Shown piece after piece: positions 28,778 through 39,371 of a stretch of DNA of 64,000 nucleotides. A program made the translations under genes and the position numbers. This DNA is from Gammaproteobacteria bacterium (GTDB taxonomy: Bacteria > Pseudomonadota > Gammaproteobacteria > Diplorickettsiales > Diplorickettsiaceae): contig VBOA01000010.1 in assembly GCA_005877695.1 (NCBI GenBank), positions 74,983 to 138,982 of the forward strand, written 5' to 3'. The notes below the pieces were generated by a model. That model did no database searches and was not told the origin of the DNA. It was given only the letters and a program-made list of their open reading frames with translations. The first letter of the stretch is position 1; the number at the start of each line of letters is the position of its first letter.

Positions 28778-30526
28778 ATGACAGAACAACAGCCATTGCA
28801 ATATCATACGGGTTTTTATAGTTACCGACGTTTATTATATTATCTTCGTTTTTACTGGGGTTGGTTTTTATTAGGTATTATTGGCACAATCTTGTTAGCT
28901 AGCACTGATGCTGGGCTTATTTGGTTTTTAAAACCTTTAATTAATAAAGGTTTTGTTGATAAAAACGAACATTTTATTCGTTATCTTCCTTTTATTTTAA
29001 TCTTTGCTTTTTTATTACGCGGAGTCGCTAATTTTTCATCGAGTTATTGCTTAGCGCGGGTTGCGAGAAGCGTAGTGATGAATATCCGACAGGATATACT
29101 CAATAAATTGTTATGTTTACCGGCAAAATTTTATGACAATACGACATCAGGCCAATTACTTTCGATCATTATTTATAATGTCGATCAAGTCGCTAATGCT
29201 AGTACGGATGCACTCATTACTTTGGTACAAGAAAGTTTTTTTGTGCTTGGATTAATTGCTGTGATGTTAATGGCAAGTTGGCAGTTGAGTTTATTATTTT
29301 TTATTACAGTTCCCACCATGGTTTGGATAGCACGCTATTCTAGTCGGCGTATGCGTCGCTTAAATAATGCTGTTCAGGAGTCGATGAGTGAAATGACGCA
29401 AGTCGCAGAAGAAGTTATCGATGGTTATAAAGTGATTCGTACCTTTGGTGGTGAAGAATACGAATCTGAAAAATTTCAAACCTTGTTAGAGAGAAATAGA
29501 TTTCGTGAATTAAAGGTGGTGGTCACTAACTCTTTAGCCAGCTCAGGCGTGCAACTTATTGCGGGCGCCATTGCCGTAGTGACTATCTACTTAGCCATTT
29601 CACATTTAACGCATATTACTGCGGGTGGATTTACTTCGATGGTAGGCGCCATGCTGTTATTGCTAAAACCGATGCGTAATTTAGCGGCAGTCAATAGCAT
29701 TATACAACGCGGAATTGCTGCAGCAGGTAGCATTTTTAATTTATTAGATGAAAAAAATGAACACAACTTAGGTACACATACACTTAATGTTTTAAAAGGA
29801 AGTTTAGAATACCGGAATGTCAGTTTTGCTTATTTATCCGATCAACCGGTGTTACAAGATATCAATTTTACAATTAGTCCCGGTGAGACCGTGGCTTTAG
29901 TGGGTCGCTCAGGTAGTGGAAAGTCTACATTAGTAAACTTATTACCCCGTTTTTATGATAATTATTTAGGAAAAATTTTAATTGATGGTGTTGACATACG
30001 TGAATTAAAATTAAAAGATTTGCGTAGTCACTTTGCTTTAGTCTCTCAGCATGTGACATTATTTAATGATACGATTGCACATAATATCGCTTATGGGCAA
30101 CTCAGCAGTGTGAGTGAATCAATGATAATACGCGCAGCTAAGGCGGCGCATGCTATGGAATTTATTGAGCAACTTCCTCAAGGTCTTAATACTTTAATTG
30201 GTGAAAACGGCGTGCTACTATCAGGTGGGCAACGACAAAGGATTGCCATTGCACGCGCTTTGCTTAAAAATTCTCCGTTCTTAATTTTAGACGAAGCCAC
30301 CTCTGCATTAGACACCGAAGCTGAACGCCATATCCAAGCGGCATTAGAAGAGCTGATGCATAATCGAACGACGTTGGTTATTGCGCATCGACTTTCAACG
30401 GTTGAAAGAGCAAAACAGATTTTAGTGTTAGATGCGGGACATATTGTTGAAAGAGGAACACACCAAGAATTACTCGAAAAAAGTGGCTATTACGCCAAAC
30501 TTTACAGTATGCAATTTCGAGATTAA
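28778..30526 (+). CDS. msbA: Lipid A export ATP-binding/permease protein MsbA
   Basis: MsbA flips lipid A-core across the inner membrane as a homodimeric ABC half-transporter. The 582-residue protein has six membrane helices in the first 320 residues and an ATPase domain with Walker A GRSGSGKST near residue 382, signature LSGGQRQRIAIARALL near 487 and Walker B FLILDEATSALD near 510. The length is identical to E. coli MsbA (582). It follows tldD by 13 bases. lpxK, the common partner gene, is absent; a WecA-type gene follows 150 bases later. Confidence 0.96.
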   Translation: MTEQQPLQYHTGFYSYRRLLYYLRFYWGWFLLGIIGTILLASTDAGLIWFLKPLINKGFVDKNEHFIRYLPFILIFAFLLRGVANFSSSYCLARVARSVVMNIRQDILNKLLCLPAKFYDNTTSGQLLSIIIYNVDQVANASTDALITLVQESFFVLGLIAVMLMASWQLSLLFFITVPTMVWIARYSSRRMRRLNNAVQESMSEMTQVAEEVIDGYKVIRTFGGEEYESEKFQTLLERNRFRELKVVVTNSLASSGVQLIAGAIAVVTIYLAISHLTHITAGGFTSMVGAMLLLLKPMRNLAAVNSIIQRGIAAAGSIFNLLDEKNEHNLGTHTLNVLKGSLEYRNVSFAYLSDQPVLQDINFTISPGETVALVGRSGSGKSTLVNLLPRFYDNYLGKILIDGVDIRELKLKDLRSHFALVSQHVTLFNDTIAHNIAYGQLSSVSESMIIRAAKAAHAMEFIEQLPQGLNTLIGENGVLLSGGQRQRIAIARALLKNSPFLILDEATSALDTEAERHIQAALEELMHNRTTLVIAHRLSTVERAKQILVLDAGHIVERGTHQELLEKSGYYAKLYSMQFRD

Positions 30527-30674
30527 TTAATCTTTAAAAAACTAATTTAATGAAATTATTGGCTTAGATTTTCTCTTTTTCTTAGAAAAAATAATTTAAT
30601 TATACATCTTCCAAAGATTTTCAATTTTTTTAAAACTATTATCAAAATGGACCAACGAAAGGTAAACTAATGAT

Positions 30675-31715
30675 ATGATGAGTTTTTTCTCGCTAGTATT
30701 AACTTTCTTTATTACTATTTGCTGTATTCTCTTATTACGACCTTTAGCCCTACGTCTCGATTTAATTGATACGCCGGATATTCGAAAACAACATCAAGGA
30801 AACATTCCTTTGATTGGCGGTTTAGCAATGTTAATGGGTTTATTAGTCGGCTTGTTAACTTTACCTATTTCTTTACAAAATTATCGTAGCTTTATAGCGG
30901 GATCGACGTTATTAGTTTTTGTCGGCATGTTAGATGATTTTCAAGAGTTATCACCAAAAAGCCGTTTTTTTGCTCAAATTGCGGCGGTGTTATTGATGAT
31001 TTTTTGGGGAAATGTTTATATTAAGCATCTTGGTAATTTAATTTTTTTTAAAGATATTTATTTAGGATATTACACCAGTTTAATTGTGACGTTGATTGCT
31101 GGACTAGGAATTATTAATGCCATTAATATGATAGACGGTATTGATGGTTTGGCAGGAACCTTAGTTTTAGTTGAATTAATTTTATTAATTTATGCTGCGA
31201 ATATAACACAACAATTTTCAGCAATGTTGATATTGTTATTATTGGCATCCTGTGTGTTAGGTTTTATTTGTTTTAATTTTCCTTTTTTTGCGCGTGCGCA
31301 TGCCCAGATATTTATGGGCGATGCAGGAAGTATGTTGCTGGGTTTTGGTTTAGTGTGGTTTTTAATTGAGCTTTCGCAAAGCAAAATTAGGCCAATAACG
31401 CCTGTGACCATGTTATGGGTTATGTCAATTCCTTTATTTGATGCCACAGCAGTTATGTTACATCGGTTAATAAAGGGACAATCGATGGTTTTTTCCGATA
31501 GGCAGCATGGTCACCATGTGTTATTAGAATTAAAATTTTTTCCTTTACAAATTATTATACTTTTTGGTTGTACAAATTTTGTATTAGGATTAATTGGTTT
31601 ATGTGCTTTTTATTATCAATTTAATGAGAGCATTATGTTTATAAGTTTTTTAATATTGTTTGTTATTTATTTTTTTGTTGTTAATTATTATCGCAATTCG
31701 CTCATAAAAAAATGA
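30675..31715 (+). CDS. wecA: Undecaprenyl-phosphate HexNAc-1-phosphate transferase, WecA-type
   Basis: This polytopic enzyme transfers GlcNAc-1-phosphate (or a related sugar phosphate) from a UDP-sugar to undecaprenyl phosphate, priming O-antigen synthesis. The 346-residue protein has about ten or eleven membrane helices. It shows the family's catalytic loops: FVGMLDDFQELSPKSR near residue 82, NAINMIDGIDGLAG near 153, FMGDAGSMLLGF near 212 and the RQHGHH motif near 275 that distinguishes WecA/TagO/WbpL from MraY. The double ATG at 30675/30678 is preceded by a start-stop ATGATATGA at 30670 that sits closer to the AAAGG ribosome binding site. It fits the ABC-exported O-chain pathway encoded downstream. 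Confidence 0.92.
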   Translation: MMSFFSLVLTFFITICCILLLRPLALRLDLIDTPDIRKQHQGNIPLIGGLAMLMGLLVGLLTLPISLQNYRSFIAGSTLLVFVGMLDDFQELSPKSRFFAQIAAVLLMIFWGNVYIKHLGNLIFFKDIYLGYYTSLIVTLIAGLGIINAINMIDGIDGLAGTLVLVELILLIYAANITQQFSAMLILLLLASCVLGFICFNFPFFARAHAQIFMGDAGSMLLGFGLVWFLIELSQSKIRPITPVTMLWVMSIPLFDATAVMLHRLIKGQSMVFSDRQHGHHVLLELKFFPLQIIILFGCTNFVLGLIGLCAFYYQFNESIMFISFLILFVIYFFVVNYYRNSLIKK

Positions 31716-31797
31716 AAATAGTTTATTTTTTGTGCGTTTATTAACTGAAAATTAAAAAATACTTGCATTCTTTTACAATTATGTATAAAAACTAAGT

Positions 31798-31843
31798 GTC
31801 ACTTGCTGTTCCATAGTATGATGCTATAACAGTAATAAGTGAC
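31798..31843 (+). promoter_or_regulatory. Long imperfect hairpin in the leader of the Cys-rich lipoprotein gene
   Basis: Three nested pairings form one stem of 16 base pairs: GTCACTT with AAGTGAC, CTGTT with AACAG, and ATAG with CTAT around a seven-base loop, with small bulges between. The left arm also belongs to the palindrome AAGTGTCACTT (31794-31804). A possible promoter precedes it (TTGCAT at 31763, TATAAA at 31784, short 15-base spacing). The hairpin ends 40 bases before the start codon, so it may act on mRNA stability, translation or as a protein-binding site. No known riboswitch is recognised. Confidence 0.5.
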
Positions 31844-31882
31844 AGAAAAATTTTTCTTATCCATTTTTATTACAGGGGATAG

Positions 31883-32152
31883 ATGATCATGATCATGAAA
31901 AAGTCTGGTTTAGTTATTGCTGCTGCTGCAGCCGCTATATTCTTGTCTGGTTGTGCAACAGGTGCGCGAAACATACCAGAAAATACACCAATTTGTGAAA
32001 CACCTTGTGCGCCACCTTGCGCAGCTCCATGTAATACATGTAAATGTATGAGCCGATGCAAGCAAGTATGTCCTCCAAAACACCGAAGACATCACCGCCA
32101 TCATCGCCGTTGCAGAACTGCTGAAAATGCAACCAGCCAAATGAATGGATAA
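31883..32152 (+). CDS. Cys-rich, His-rich small lipoprotein, candidate MNIO-modified precursor
   Basis: The 89-residue product has a signal peptide with lipobox LSGC. The remaining short chain holds ten Cys including the lipidated one: evenly spaced C-ETP-C-APP-C-AAP-C, then CKC and two C-x3-C steps. A basic His/Arg tail (KHRRHHRHHRRC) follows. Such composition suggests metal binding. ATGs at 31883, 31889 and 31895 are in frame; AGGGG favours one of the first two, and MKK at 31895 resembles a usual signal start. The gene lies directly before a DUF692 enzyme and a DUF2063 partner, the arrangement of MNIO-modified peptides such as bufferins. This makes it a candidate precursor, by inference. 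Confidence 0.8.
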   Translation: MIMIMKKSGLVIAAAAAAIFLSGCATGARNIPENTPICETPCAPPCAAPCNTCKCMSRCKQVCPPKHRRHHRHHRRCRTAENATSQMNG

Positions 32153-32168
32153 TAATTAATTTGCAGTA

Positions 32169-32198
32169 AGTTCATGGCTGTTCATCAGCCACATGACT
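32169..32198 (+). other. Hairpin between precursor and DUF692 gene
   Basis: GGCTG and CAGCC pair around a five-base loop. CAT/ATG and AGT/ACT extend the stem across small bulges. No T-run follows, so it is not a terminator by itself. Directly before the strong terminator, it may protect the 3' end of the precursor mRNA from exonucleases. Confidence 0.4.
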
Positions 32199-32207
32199 GT
32201 GTACAAT

Positions 32208-32237
32208 AAAGCCGCGTAATTATACGCGGCTTTTTTT
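32208..32237 (+). terminator. Strong rho-independent terminator after the Cys-rich lipoprotein gene
   Basis: GCCGCGTA and TACGCGGC form a perfect 8-bp GC-rich stem with an ATTA loop, flanked by AAA on the left and seven T on the right. It is the best terminator in the window. It lies between the candidate precursor and its presumed modifying enzymes, so read-through would give much more precursor than enzyme mRNA. Confidence 0.85.
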
Positions 32238-32266
32238 ATAAGATTTATATAGGTTGATTCCTGACA

Positions 32267-33103
32267 ATGGATGCTTTTTTAGGTTTTGGTCTTGGTTTGC
32301 GTACTCAACATTATTCTTATATTTTAGAACATCGTCCTAAGGTAGATTGGTTTGAAGCGATTACTGAAGATTTTTTAGTACCCGGTGGCAAACCTCTTTA
32401 TTATCTTGACTGTATCCGTGAGCTTTATCCGTTGGTGATGCATGGTGTTTCTTTATCGATAGGAAGTTGTGATCCACTTAACATGGATTACTTAAAAAAA
32501 GTAAAAATGTTGGCAGAAAAAATACAGCCGGCTTGGATTTCGGATCATTTATGTTGGACAGGGATTGATGGCTTAAATACGCATGATTTATTACCATTAC
32601 CTTACACTGAAGAGGCAGTGAAGCATGTGGTTGATCGCGTTAAACAAGTGCAAGATTTTTTAGGTCGACGAATTCTATTAGAAAATGTTTCCAGTTACAT
32701 TGAGTACCGCGATTCACATACGACTGAATGGGAGTTTTTAACGGCTATCGCTGAACAGGCCGATTGTTTAATCTTGCTTGATATAAATAATATTTACGTT
32801 AGTTCTGTCAATCACCATTTCGATCCGTTAGACTATTTGAATGCAATCCCCATCCAGCGAGTACGCCAATTTCATTTAGCCGGTCATAAAAATTGTGGGG
32901 ATTATATTATCGATACACATGATGCACCGATTATCGATGGTGTCTGGTCGTTGTATGCACAAGCAGTAAAACGATTTGGCAGGGTTGCCACTATGATAGA
33001 GCGTGATGACGATATACCGGAATTTCCCGTTTTATTCGCCGAGTTACAACAGGCTAAAAAGCTAGCAAAAAATATTTGGAAGGAACATGTCTGCATTAGC
33101 TAA
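32267..33103 (+). CDS. DUF692 multinuclear non-heme iron oxidase (MNIO; MbnB/TglH/BufB-like)
   Basis: The 278-residue protein is a TIM-barrel DUF692 member. Known members (MbnB, TglH, BufB) use two or three irons to modify Cys residues of peptides. Metal-ligand regions are present in order: ITEDFLVPGG (Glu), LVMHGVSLSIGS (His), ISDHLCW (Asp/His), LLENVSSY (Glu/Asn), LLDINNIYVSSVNH (Asp, Asn, His), QFHLAGHKN (His), DTHDAPI (His/Asp) and TMIERDDDIPEF (Glu). An AGGTTGA ribosome binding site precedes the ATG. The 3' end overlaps the DUF2063 gene by 17 bases, as in other MNIO-partner pairs. The substrate is not known; the upstream Cys-rich lipoprotein is the obvious candidate. Confidence 0.93.
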   Translation: MDAFLGFGLGLRTQHYSYILEHRPKVDWFEAITEDFLVPGGKPLYYLDCIRELYPLVMHGVSLSIGSCDPLNMDYLKKVKMLAEKIQPAWISDHLCWTGIDGLNTHDLLPLPYTEEAVKHVVDRVKQVQDFLGRRILLENVSSYIEYRDSHTTEWEFLTAIAEQADCLILLDINNIYVSSVNHHFDPLDYLNAIPIQRVRQFHLAGHKNCGDYIIDTHDAPIIDGVWSLYAQAVKRFGRVATMIERDDDIPEFPVLFAELQQAKKLAKNIWKEHVCIS

Positions 33104-33869
33104 TTTGCAACAGAGTGTACAAGCCCATGTTATGGGCGAAAATGATCAAATTTTACACAAATTAGTATTGCCTGTAACAGGAACGATAAACGAACGTTTA
33201 GCTGTCTATAGTAATGCTTATGATTGGCGCTTGATAGATGCTCTACATCAAGAATACGGTTTGTTAACTAAGTTAATAGGCGATGAAGCTTTTACCGAGC
33301 TGGCAGAAGCCTTTATCGATGCGTATCCATCACAGTTTTATTCCATCGCAAAGTTTAGTGAGCCATTAGTACAATTTTTAGCTGAACAGATACCTTACTC
33401 CCAACAACCCCATTTAAGTGAATTAACACAATTGATTAAGGCATTAATTATTAGTTTAGAAGCAGCGGATGCTCCTTGCTTGAATTTTGAAGCCTTAGCT
33501 AATGTTGCCGAACAAAATTGGCCCTCTTTATGTTTTAAATTTCACCCTTCAGTACAATATCTATGCTTTAATTACAACAGCTATGCAATTTGGCAAGCCT
33601 TAGCCCAAGAAAAACTTATACCAAATATACAAAAAACTAAGAGTCACTGTGTAGTTTGGCGTAAAGAATTACAGTCTTACGCCGTTGCGTTAACTGAGGT
33701 TGAAGCATTAGTCTTAAATCGACTCCAACAAGGTTTTTGCTTTGCGGATGTTTGTGAAGCAGTTTATGATAAAGGGTTTATGGTTGAAGCCCAAGCAGCA
33801 AGCTTTGTGGCTAATTTGTTGGCAACTTGGTTAAATAATCATTTACTTTCGGAGGTTAAACTCTCTTAA
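33087..33869 (+). CDS. DUF2063 partner protein (HvfC/BufC/MbnC-like)
   Basis: This 260-residue protein matches the DUF2063 family, whose members bind the precursor peptide and deliver it to the DUF692 enzyme. The N-terminal domain has LANLQQSVQAHVMG, then RLAVYSNAYDWRLIDALHQEYG near residue 35 and LIGDEAFTELAEAFIDAYPSQ near 60, all matching the family pattern. The C-terminal domain (about residues 125-260) is the winged-helix-like part that recognises the leader. It overlaps the DUF692 gene, and pyrG starts immediately after its stop codon, so three genes form one transcript. Confidence 0.9.
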   Translation: MSALANLQQSVQAHVMGENDQILHKLVLPVTGTINERLAVYSNAYDWRLIDALHQEYGLLTKLIGDEAFTELAEAFIDAYPSQFYSIAKFSEPLVQFLAEQIPYSQQPHLSELTQLIKALIISLEAADAPCLNFEALANVAEQNWPSLCFKFHPSVQYLCFNYNSYAIWQALAQEKLIPNIQKTKSHCVVWRKELQSYAVALTEVEALVLNRLQQGFCFADVCEAVYDKGFMVEAQAASFVANLLATWLNNHLLSEVKLS

Positions 33870-35537
<1,668 letters not shown>

Positions 35538-35691
35538 TCGTTATAGCTTTTTATTCGATGCATATAATAATTTGGTATTTTTTTAAAATTTAAATTTTGT
35601 TATAAAAGATAAGGAGGTTGACGTTCCAGATTTGGCTGCGTATATTCAAGTGCGTTTAAAAAATTTACTACTTTAAAATAAAAGTTTTTTG
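35538..35691. other. Intergenic region with possible short coding remnant
   Basis: This 154-base gap between pyrG and wzm contains a stop-free stretch, 35599-35676, that would read KDKEVDVPDLAAYIQVRL and ends in a TAA. The composition looks protein-like and a GGAGG lies inside it. It has no start codon at a sensible place and may be the 3' remnant of a lost gene. No terminator is seen, so wzm may be read through from pyrG. Confidence 0.3.
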
Positions 35692-36501
35692 ATGCTTAAA
35701 TTTTCATTATCGCATAATTATCGTCTTGCATTGATCGATCTGGTTGATGCCTTAAAATCCTGGCGAATTTGGCTATTATTAGCTTGGCATGAAGTTAAAC
35801 TCCGCTATCGTCGTTCTACATTGGGCCCATTTTGGATTACGCTTAGTATGGCGATTACCATTTATACGATGGGGGTGTTATATGGTCATTTATTTAAGAT
35901 GGATTTAGCCGTCTATTATCCTTTTCTTGCAACCGGTATTTTGGGTTGGAATTTGATTTCCTTGATTGTTAATGATGCAACAATGACATTCGTTAGCGTA
36001 GAACAGTTTATAAAACAAATGAAACAACCGTATTTATTTTTTTTGTTTCAATCAGTGACGAGAAACTTCATTATATTTTTCCATAATATTTTAGTGTTGG
36101 TTCCACTGATATTATTTTTTCATCTTAAAATTAATATATATACATTATTTATATTTATTAGTTTATTAATATTGTGGATTAATGCCGTTTCTTATAGCAC
36201 TATATTAGCGCTTTTGGGTACACGATTTCGCGATATTCCGATTTTGGTAGCGAGTTTAATCCAAGTCGTTTTTTTCTTAACGCCTATTATGTGGTCACCT
36301 ACCATTTTACCTGAACGTTATCATTATATTATTGCTTTAAATCCTTTTGCACAATTCATGGAATTGTTTAGAAATCCTTTATTAGGTACATTGCCTTCAA
36401 ACTATACTTTAATTACAACCTTAGGATTAACTATTTTAGGCATTTTCTCTTCGTTTATAATATTTAGTCGTTACCGCGCTAGAATTGCATATTGGTTATA
36501 A
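35692..36501 (+). CDS. wzm: O-polysaccharide ABC transporter permease Wzm
   Basis: This 269-residue ABC-2 type permease has about six membrane helices and forms the channel that moves finished undecaprenyl-PP-linked O-polysaccharide to the periplasm. Family hallmarks are WHEVKLRYRRSTLGPFW near residue 32, the helix LFKMDLAVYYPFLATGILGW, and near the end FFLTPIMWSPTILPE then LNPFAQFMELFRNPLLG. A TTG at 35689 would add one residue; ATG at 35692 is used. The ATPase gene wzt follows 12 bases later. Confidence 0.93.
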   Translation: MLKFSLSHNYRLALIDLVDALKSWRIWLLLAWHEVKLRYRRSTLGPFWITLSMAITIYTMGVLYGHLFKMDLAVYYPFLATGILGWNLISLIVNDATMTFVSVEQFIKQMKQPYLFFLFQSVTRNFIIFFHNILVLVPLILFFHLKINIYTLFIFISLLILWINAVSYSTILALLGTRFRDIPILVASLIQVVFFLTPIMWSPTILPERYHYIIALNPFAQFMELFRNPLLGTLPSNYTLITTLGLTILGIFSSFIIFSRYRARIAYWL

Positions 36502-36513
36502 AGAGCACTTAGA

Positions 36514-37266
36514 ATGGCATTGATACAACTTAATTCTTTATCGATTGATTTTCCTATCTATCATCTTAATGCCCGTTCAATTAGGAAACGCTTTCTACGT
36601 TTAACCGGTGGTGCTTTGCGTAAAGAAACCACACATACCGTTATTGTTAAAGCCTTAGATAATATAAGCTTTACCTTGGAACATGGTGATCGTGTTGGCT
36701 TGATTGGCCATAATGGAGCAGGAAAAAGTACTTTATTACGAGTATTAGCTAAAATATACGAGCCCAATCATGGTGCTATACATATTCAGGGAAGAGTGTC
36801 TCCACTTTTGAATGTCATGTTAGGGATTAATCCAGAATCAACTGGTTATGAAAACATTTTAGTCCGTGGACTTTTATTAGGTTTGAGTCAAGAAGAGATT
36901 AAAGCCAAGACGCAGGAAATAGCAGAATTTACTGAGTTAGGTGAATACTTGTCAGTTCCAATACGCACTTATTCAGCAGGTATGCAATTGCGTTTAGCTT
37001 TTGCAGTAGCGACGTGTATCAAGCCAGAGATTTTGTTAATGGATGAAATGATAGAAGCAGGGGATGCTAATTTTAAAAAGAAAGCAGAAATACGTCTTAC
37101 AGAATTTATTGAACAATCCAGTATTATGGTATTAGCATCTCATTCAAATGAAACAATAAAACGTCTTTGCAATAAAGTTGTTTTACTTGAAAAAGGCCAA
37201 CTTAAATATTTTGGTGACCTTGATGAGGGGTTTGCTAGATATAATCAATTAGATTCTGTTAACTAA
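36514..37266 (+). CDS. wzt: O-polysaccharide ABC transporter ATPase Wzt (short form)
   Basis: The 250-residue ATPase powers Wzm. Walker [10 protein letters not shown] lies near residue 67, the signature [12 protein letters not shown] near 155 and Walker [13 protein letters not shown] near 175. The N-terminal RSIRKRF stretch is usual for polysaccharide exporters of this class. The protein stops right after the ATPase domain, so it lacks the C-terminal carbohydrate-binding domain that Wzt of E. coli O8/O9a uses to read a chain-end cap. This suggests export without cap recognition, or recognition by another protein. Confidence 0.93.
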   Translation: MALIQLNSLSIDFPIYHLNARSIRKRFLRLTGGALRKETTHTVIVKALDNISFTLEHGDRVGLIGHNGAGKSTLLRVLAKIYEPNHGAIHIQGRVSPLLNVMLGINPESTGYENILVRGLLLGLSQEEIKAKTQEIAEFTELGEYLSVPIRTYSAGMQLRLAFAVATCIKPEILLMDEMIEAGDANFKKKAEIRLTEFIEQSSIMVLASHSNETIKRLCNKVVLLEKGQLKYFGDLDEGFARYNQLDSVN

Positions 37267-37344
37267 ATGTAATTGCGAAGTTTGAATAATAAATTTTTCA
37301 AACTGGATATATGGAAATCATAGTTTAAAAAAAGGATGTTTTAA

Positions 37345-39333
37345 ATGCAGAAGAAGATCGGTATTTATCTGCTCGAAGTTTGTATTTTAGTTATTATTCT
37401 CTTTGCTGTATCTACATCGTATTTAAGTCAAAAAATAATCAGCGCATTTTATAATGCGGATATGCTTTATCTCCCAATGCTATTTCGCGACTTATTTTAC
37501 AATGGCGGAAATTATGTAGATTGGAGTCTCACACCAGCTCCTTATTTTTTTCCCGATTGGCTAATTTTTTTTATTGCATTTAGTCTTACCAAAAAAGTAT
37601 ATTTTCAATTTCTAATCAATGCAGGTTTGAATGTATTATTACTTTATTTGGCGACAAGACTAATTTATTTAGAGTTTTTTTCGAAAATAAAAGCAATTCT
37701 ATTTTCTTTAGCATCTATAAGCATTTTTTTATTTCTGGCGATAAGTTCCAATCTACAATATTTTCAAGGGTTTATCTATCAGGCGCTTTTCTTGCCAAAT
37801 ATTCATGTCGGTATTTTTACAATTGGAATTTTTTATTTATGGCTGGAATTAAAATTGCTAGTTAACCATGAAATCAATAAAAGTAGCTACTATCTTTTTT
37901 TTGCGGTAGTTATTTCCTTCGCTGCGGGACTATCAGATCTTTTATATATTGTTCAATTTACTGCACCTGTATTTATGGTCTATGTGCTATTTTTCCTAAA
38001 AGGAAAAATAAATCTCGAAAAAGTTTTAAAATTTTCAATATTACCATTAATTTTTTCAGGCCTAGGCGGATGCTTAATTAAGCATGTTGTACACCGATCC
38101 ACCCTCTGGGCTTATTTAAAATTAGTTTCTAGTTCGAATTTTTCATTGCAGTCACTAAAAGATGATTTTACTCTTTATATCTTTCATTTTATTAAAACAA
38201 TATCTCCGTTAATTGGTATAATTTTCTTTATATTTTATATAAGTATTATTTCAGTTTTTTTATATTTTTTTTTTAGTAAAAAAAATAGAGATAAAGTACT
38301 AAATATAAATTCAAATGTGATTTTTATTTGCTGCTTTTTTATATTTAGCGTAGTCATTAATATTCTAGCTACCGGTCTAGAAAACTCCGGAGTGCGCTAC
38401 ATATACCCATTTTTTTATTATCCGATATTATTCTTTTTTTATATAGGATCACTCTTTAATCGTAATAAAATAGTTGAAAATTTTTTATCTTTTTTTTCAG
38501 TAAGTTTATTGTTAATTTTTTTTATAATATTAATTAATTTTTATTTTGAAAATAATGGAAAATTAAAAAAAGATTATTACCCAGAGGATATTGCTTGCCT
38601 CGACCAAACCTTAACTAACGAAGGGCATGATGGCGTTGCACAGTATTGGCAGTCTTTTAATATTACGATGTTATCCAAGAAGAACATTAGAGCATTTCCA
38701 TTAAAACGTGATTTAACCCCTTTTGGTTTTATTGATAATAGTCAATGGTTTGATAAGCCGTTTAGCTTTGCGATTATTGATTTAGGTCAAAGTCCCGAAA
38801 GATTAACCTGGGTATTAGATGAAAAATTAATTAAGCAAAATAATGGGGAACCGAAAAAAACAGTAATTTGTGGGGATAAAAAAATATTAATTTATGAAAA
38901 AAACAACTTAAAAATAAACAAATTAAATAAATCAGGTTTTTCATTTACCTGGCCAGCTAATACTTTATTCAGCCGATATCCAAATTCAGAAATAAGTGAT
39001 GGCAAACGAATTGCTAAACCCACGGATCCACCCAATTTTTTAAGTTATGGTCCCTATATTATTTTATCCGAGGGACACTATCATTTCATTATACGTTATT
39101 CAAGTGATGCAGCACCGGATAAAAAGGTTGCCTATTGGGATGTGATGTCTGTTACCGCAAGAACTATTTCTATTGAACATCCTATTGTTGGAACTAATAA
39201 TCAAACGAATGAAATAAACGGAAAATTTAACGTGACTAAACAACAAGCCAATAAAGATCCTTTTGAAATCAGAATATTCTTTCTTGGAAGTACAAACTTT
39301 ACTTTTGAAAATTTAACCATTCAAAAAGATTAA
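37345..39333 (+). CDS. Large membrane protein with soluble C-terminal domain, GT-C-like (copy 1)
   Basis: This 662-residue protein has about eleven or twelve membrane helices in residues 10-405 and a soluble C-terminal part. The first extracytoplasmic loop carries [16 protein letters not shown], an acidic motif of the type found in GT-C polyprenyl-phosphate-dependent glycosyltransferases. The tail (about residues 530-662) looks like a beta-sandwich, with [15 protein letters not shown] and [21 protein letters not shown]. The next gene is a clear paralogue with the same layout. It most likely adds a sugar to the O-chain or lipid carrier on the periplasmic side; I do not recognise a characterised homologue. 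The ATG follows an AAGGATG ribosome binding site. Confidence 0.78.
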   Translation: MQKKIGIYLLEVCILVIILFAVSTSYLSQKIISAFYNADMLYLPMLFRDLFYNGGNYVDWSLTPAPYFFPDWLIFFIAFSLTKKVYFQFLINAGLNVLLLYLATRLIYLEFFSKIKAILFSLASISIFLFLAISSNLQYFQGFIYQALFLPNIHVGIFTIGIFYLWLELKLLVNHEINKSSYYLFFAVVISFAAGLSDLLYIVQFTAPVFMVYVLFFLKGKINLEKVLKFSILPLIFSGLGGCLIKHVVHRSTLWAYLKLVSSSNFSLQSLKDDFTLYIFHFIKTISPLIGIIFFIFYISIISVFLYFFFSKKNRDKVLNINSNVIFICCFFIFSVVINILATGLENSGVRYIYPFFYYPILFFFYIGSLFNRNKIVENFLSFFSVSLLLIFFIILINFYFENNGKLKKDYYPEDIACLDQTLTNEGHDGVAQYWQSFNITMLSKKNIRAFPLKRDLTPFGFIDNSQWFDKPFSFAIIDLGQSPERLTWVLDEKLIKQNNGEPKKTVICGDKKILIYEKNNLKINKLNKSGFSFTWPANTLFSRYPNSEISDGKRIAKPTDPPNFLSYGPYIILSEGHYHFIIRYSSDAAPDKKVAYWDVMSVTARTISIEHPIVGTNNQTNEINGKFNVTKQQANKDPFEIRIFFLGSTNFTFENLTIQKD

Positions 39334-39371
39334 ATTGATAGAGTTAATTTAATGGATAGGGAATCTTGTGG

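Noticed and set aside
30670..30678. Two-codon start-stop ATGATATGA before wecA as a regulatory mini-gene
   Set aside because: It overlaps the real start region and may be chance; nothing else supports regulation.
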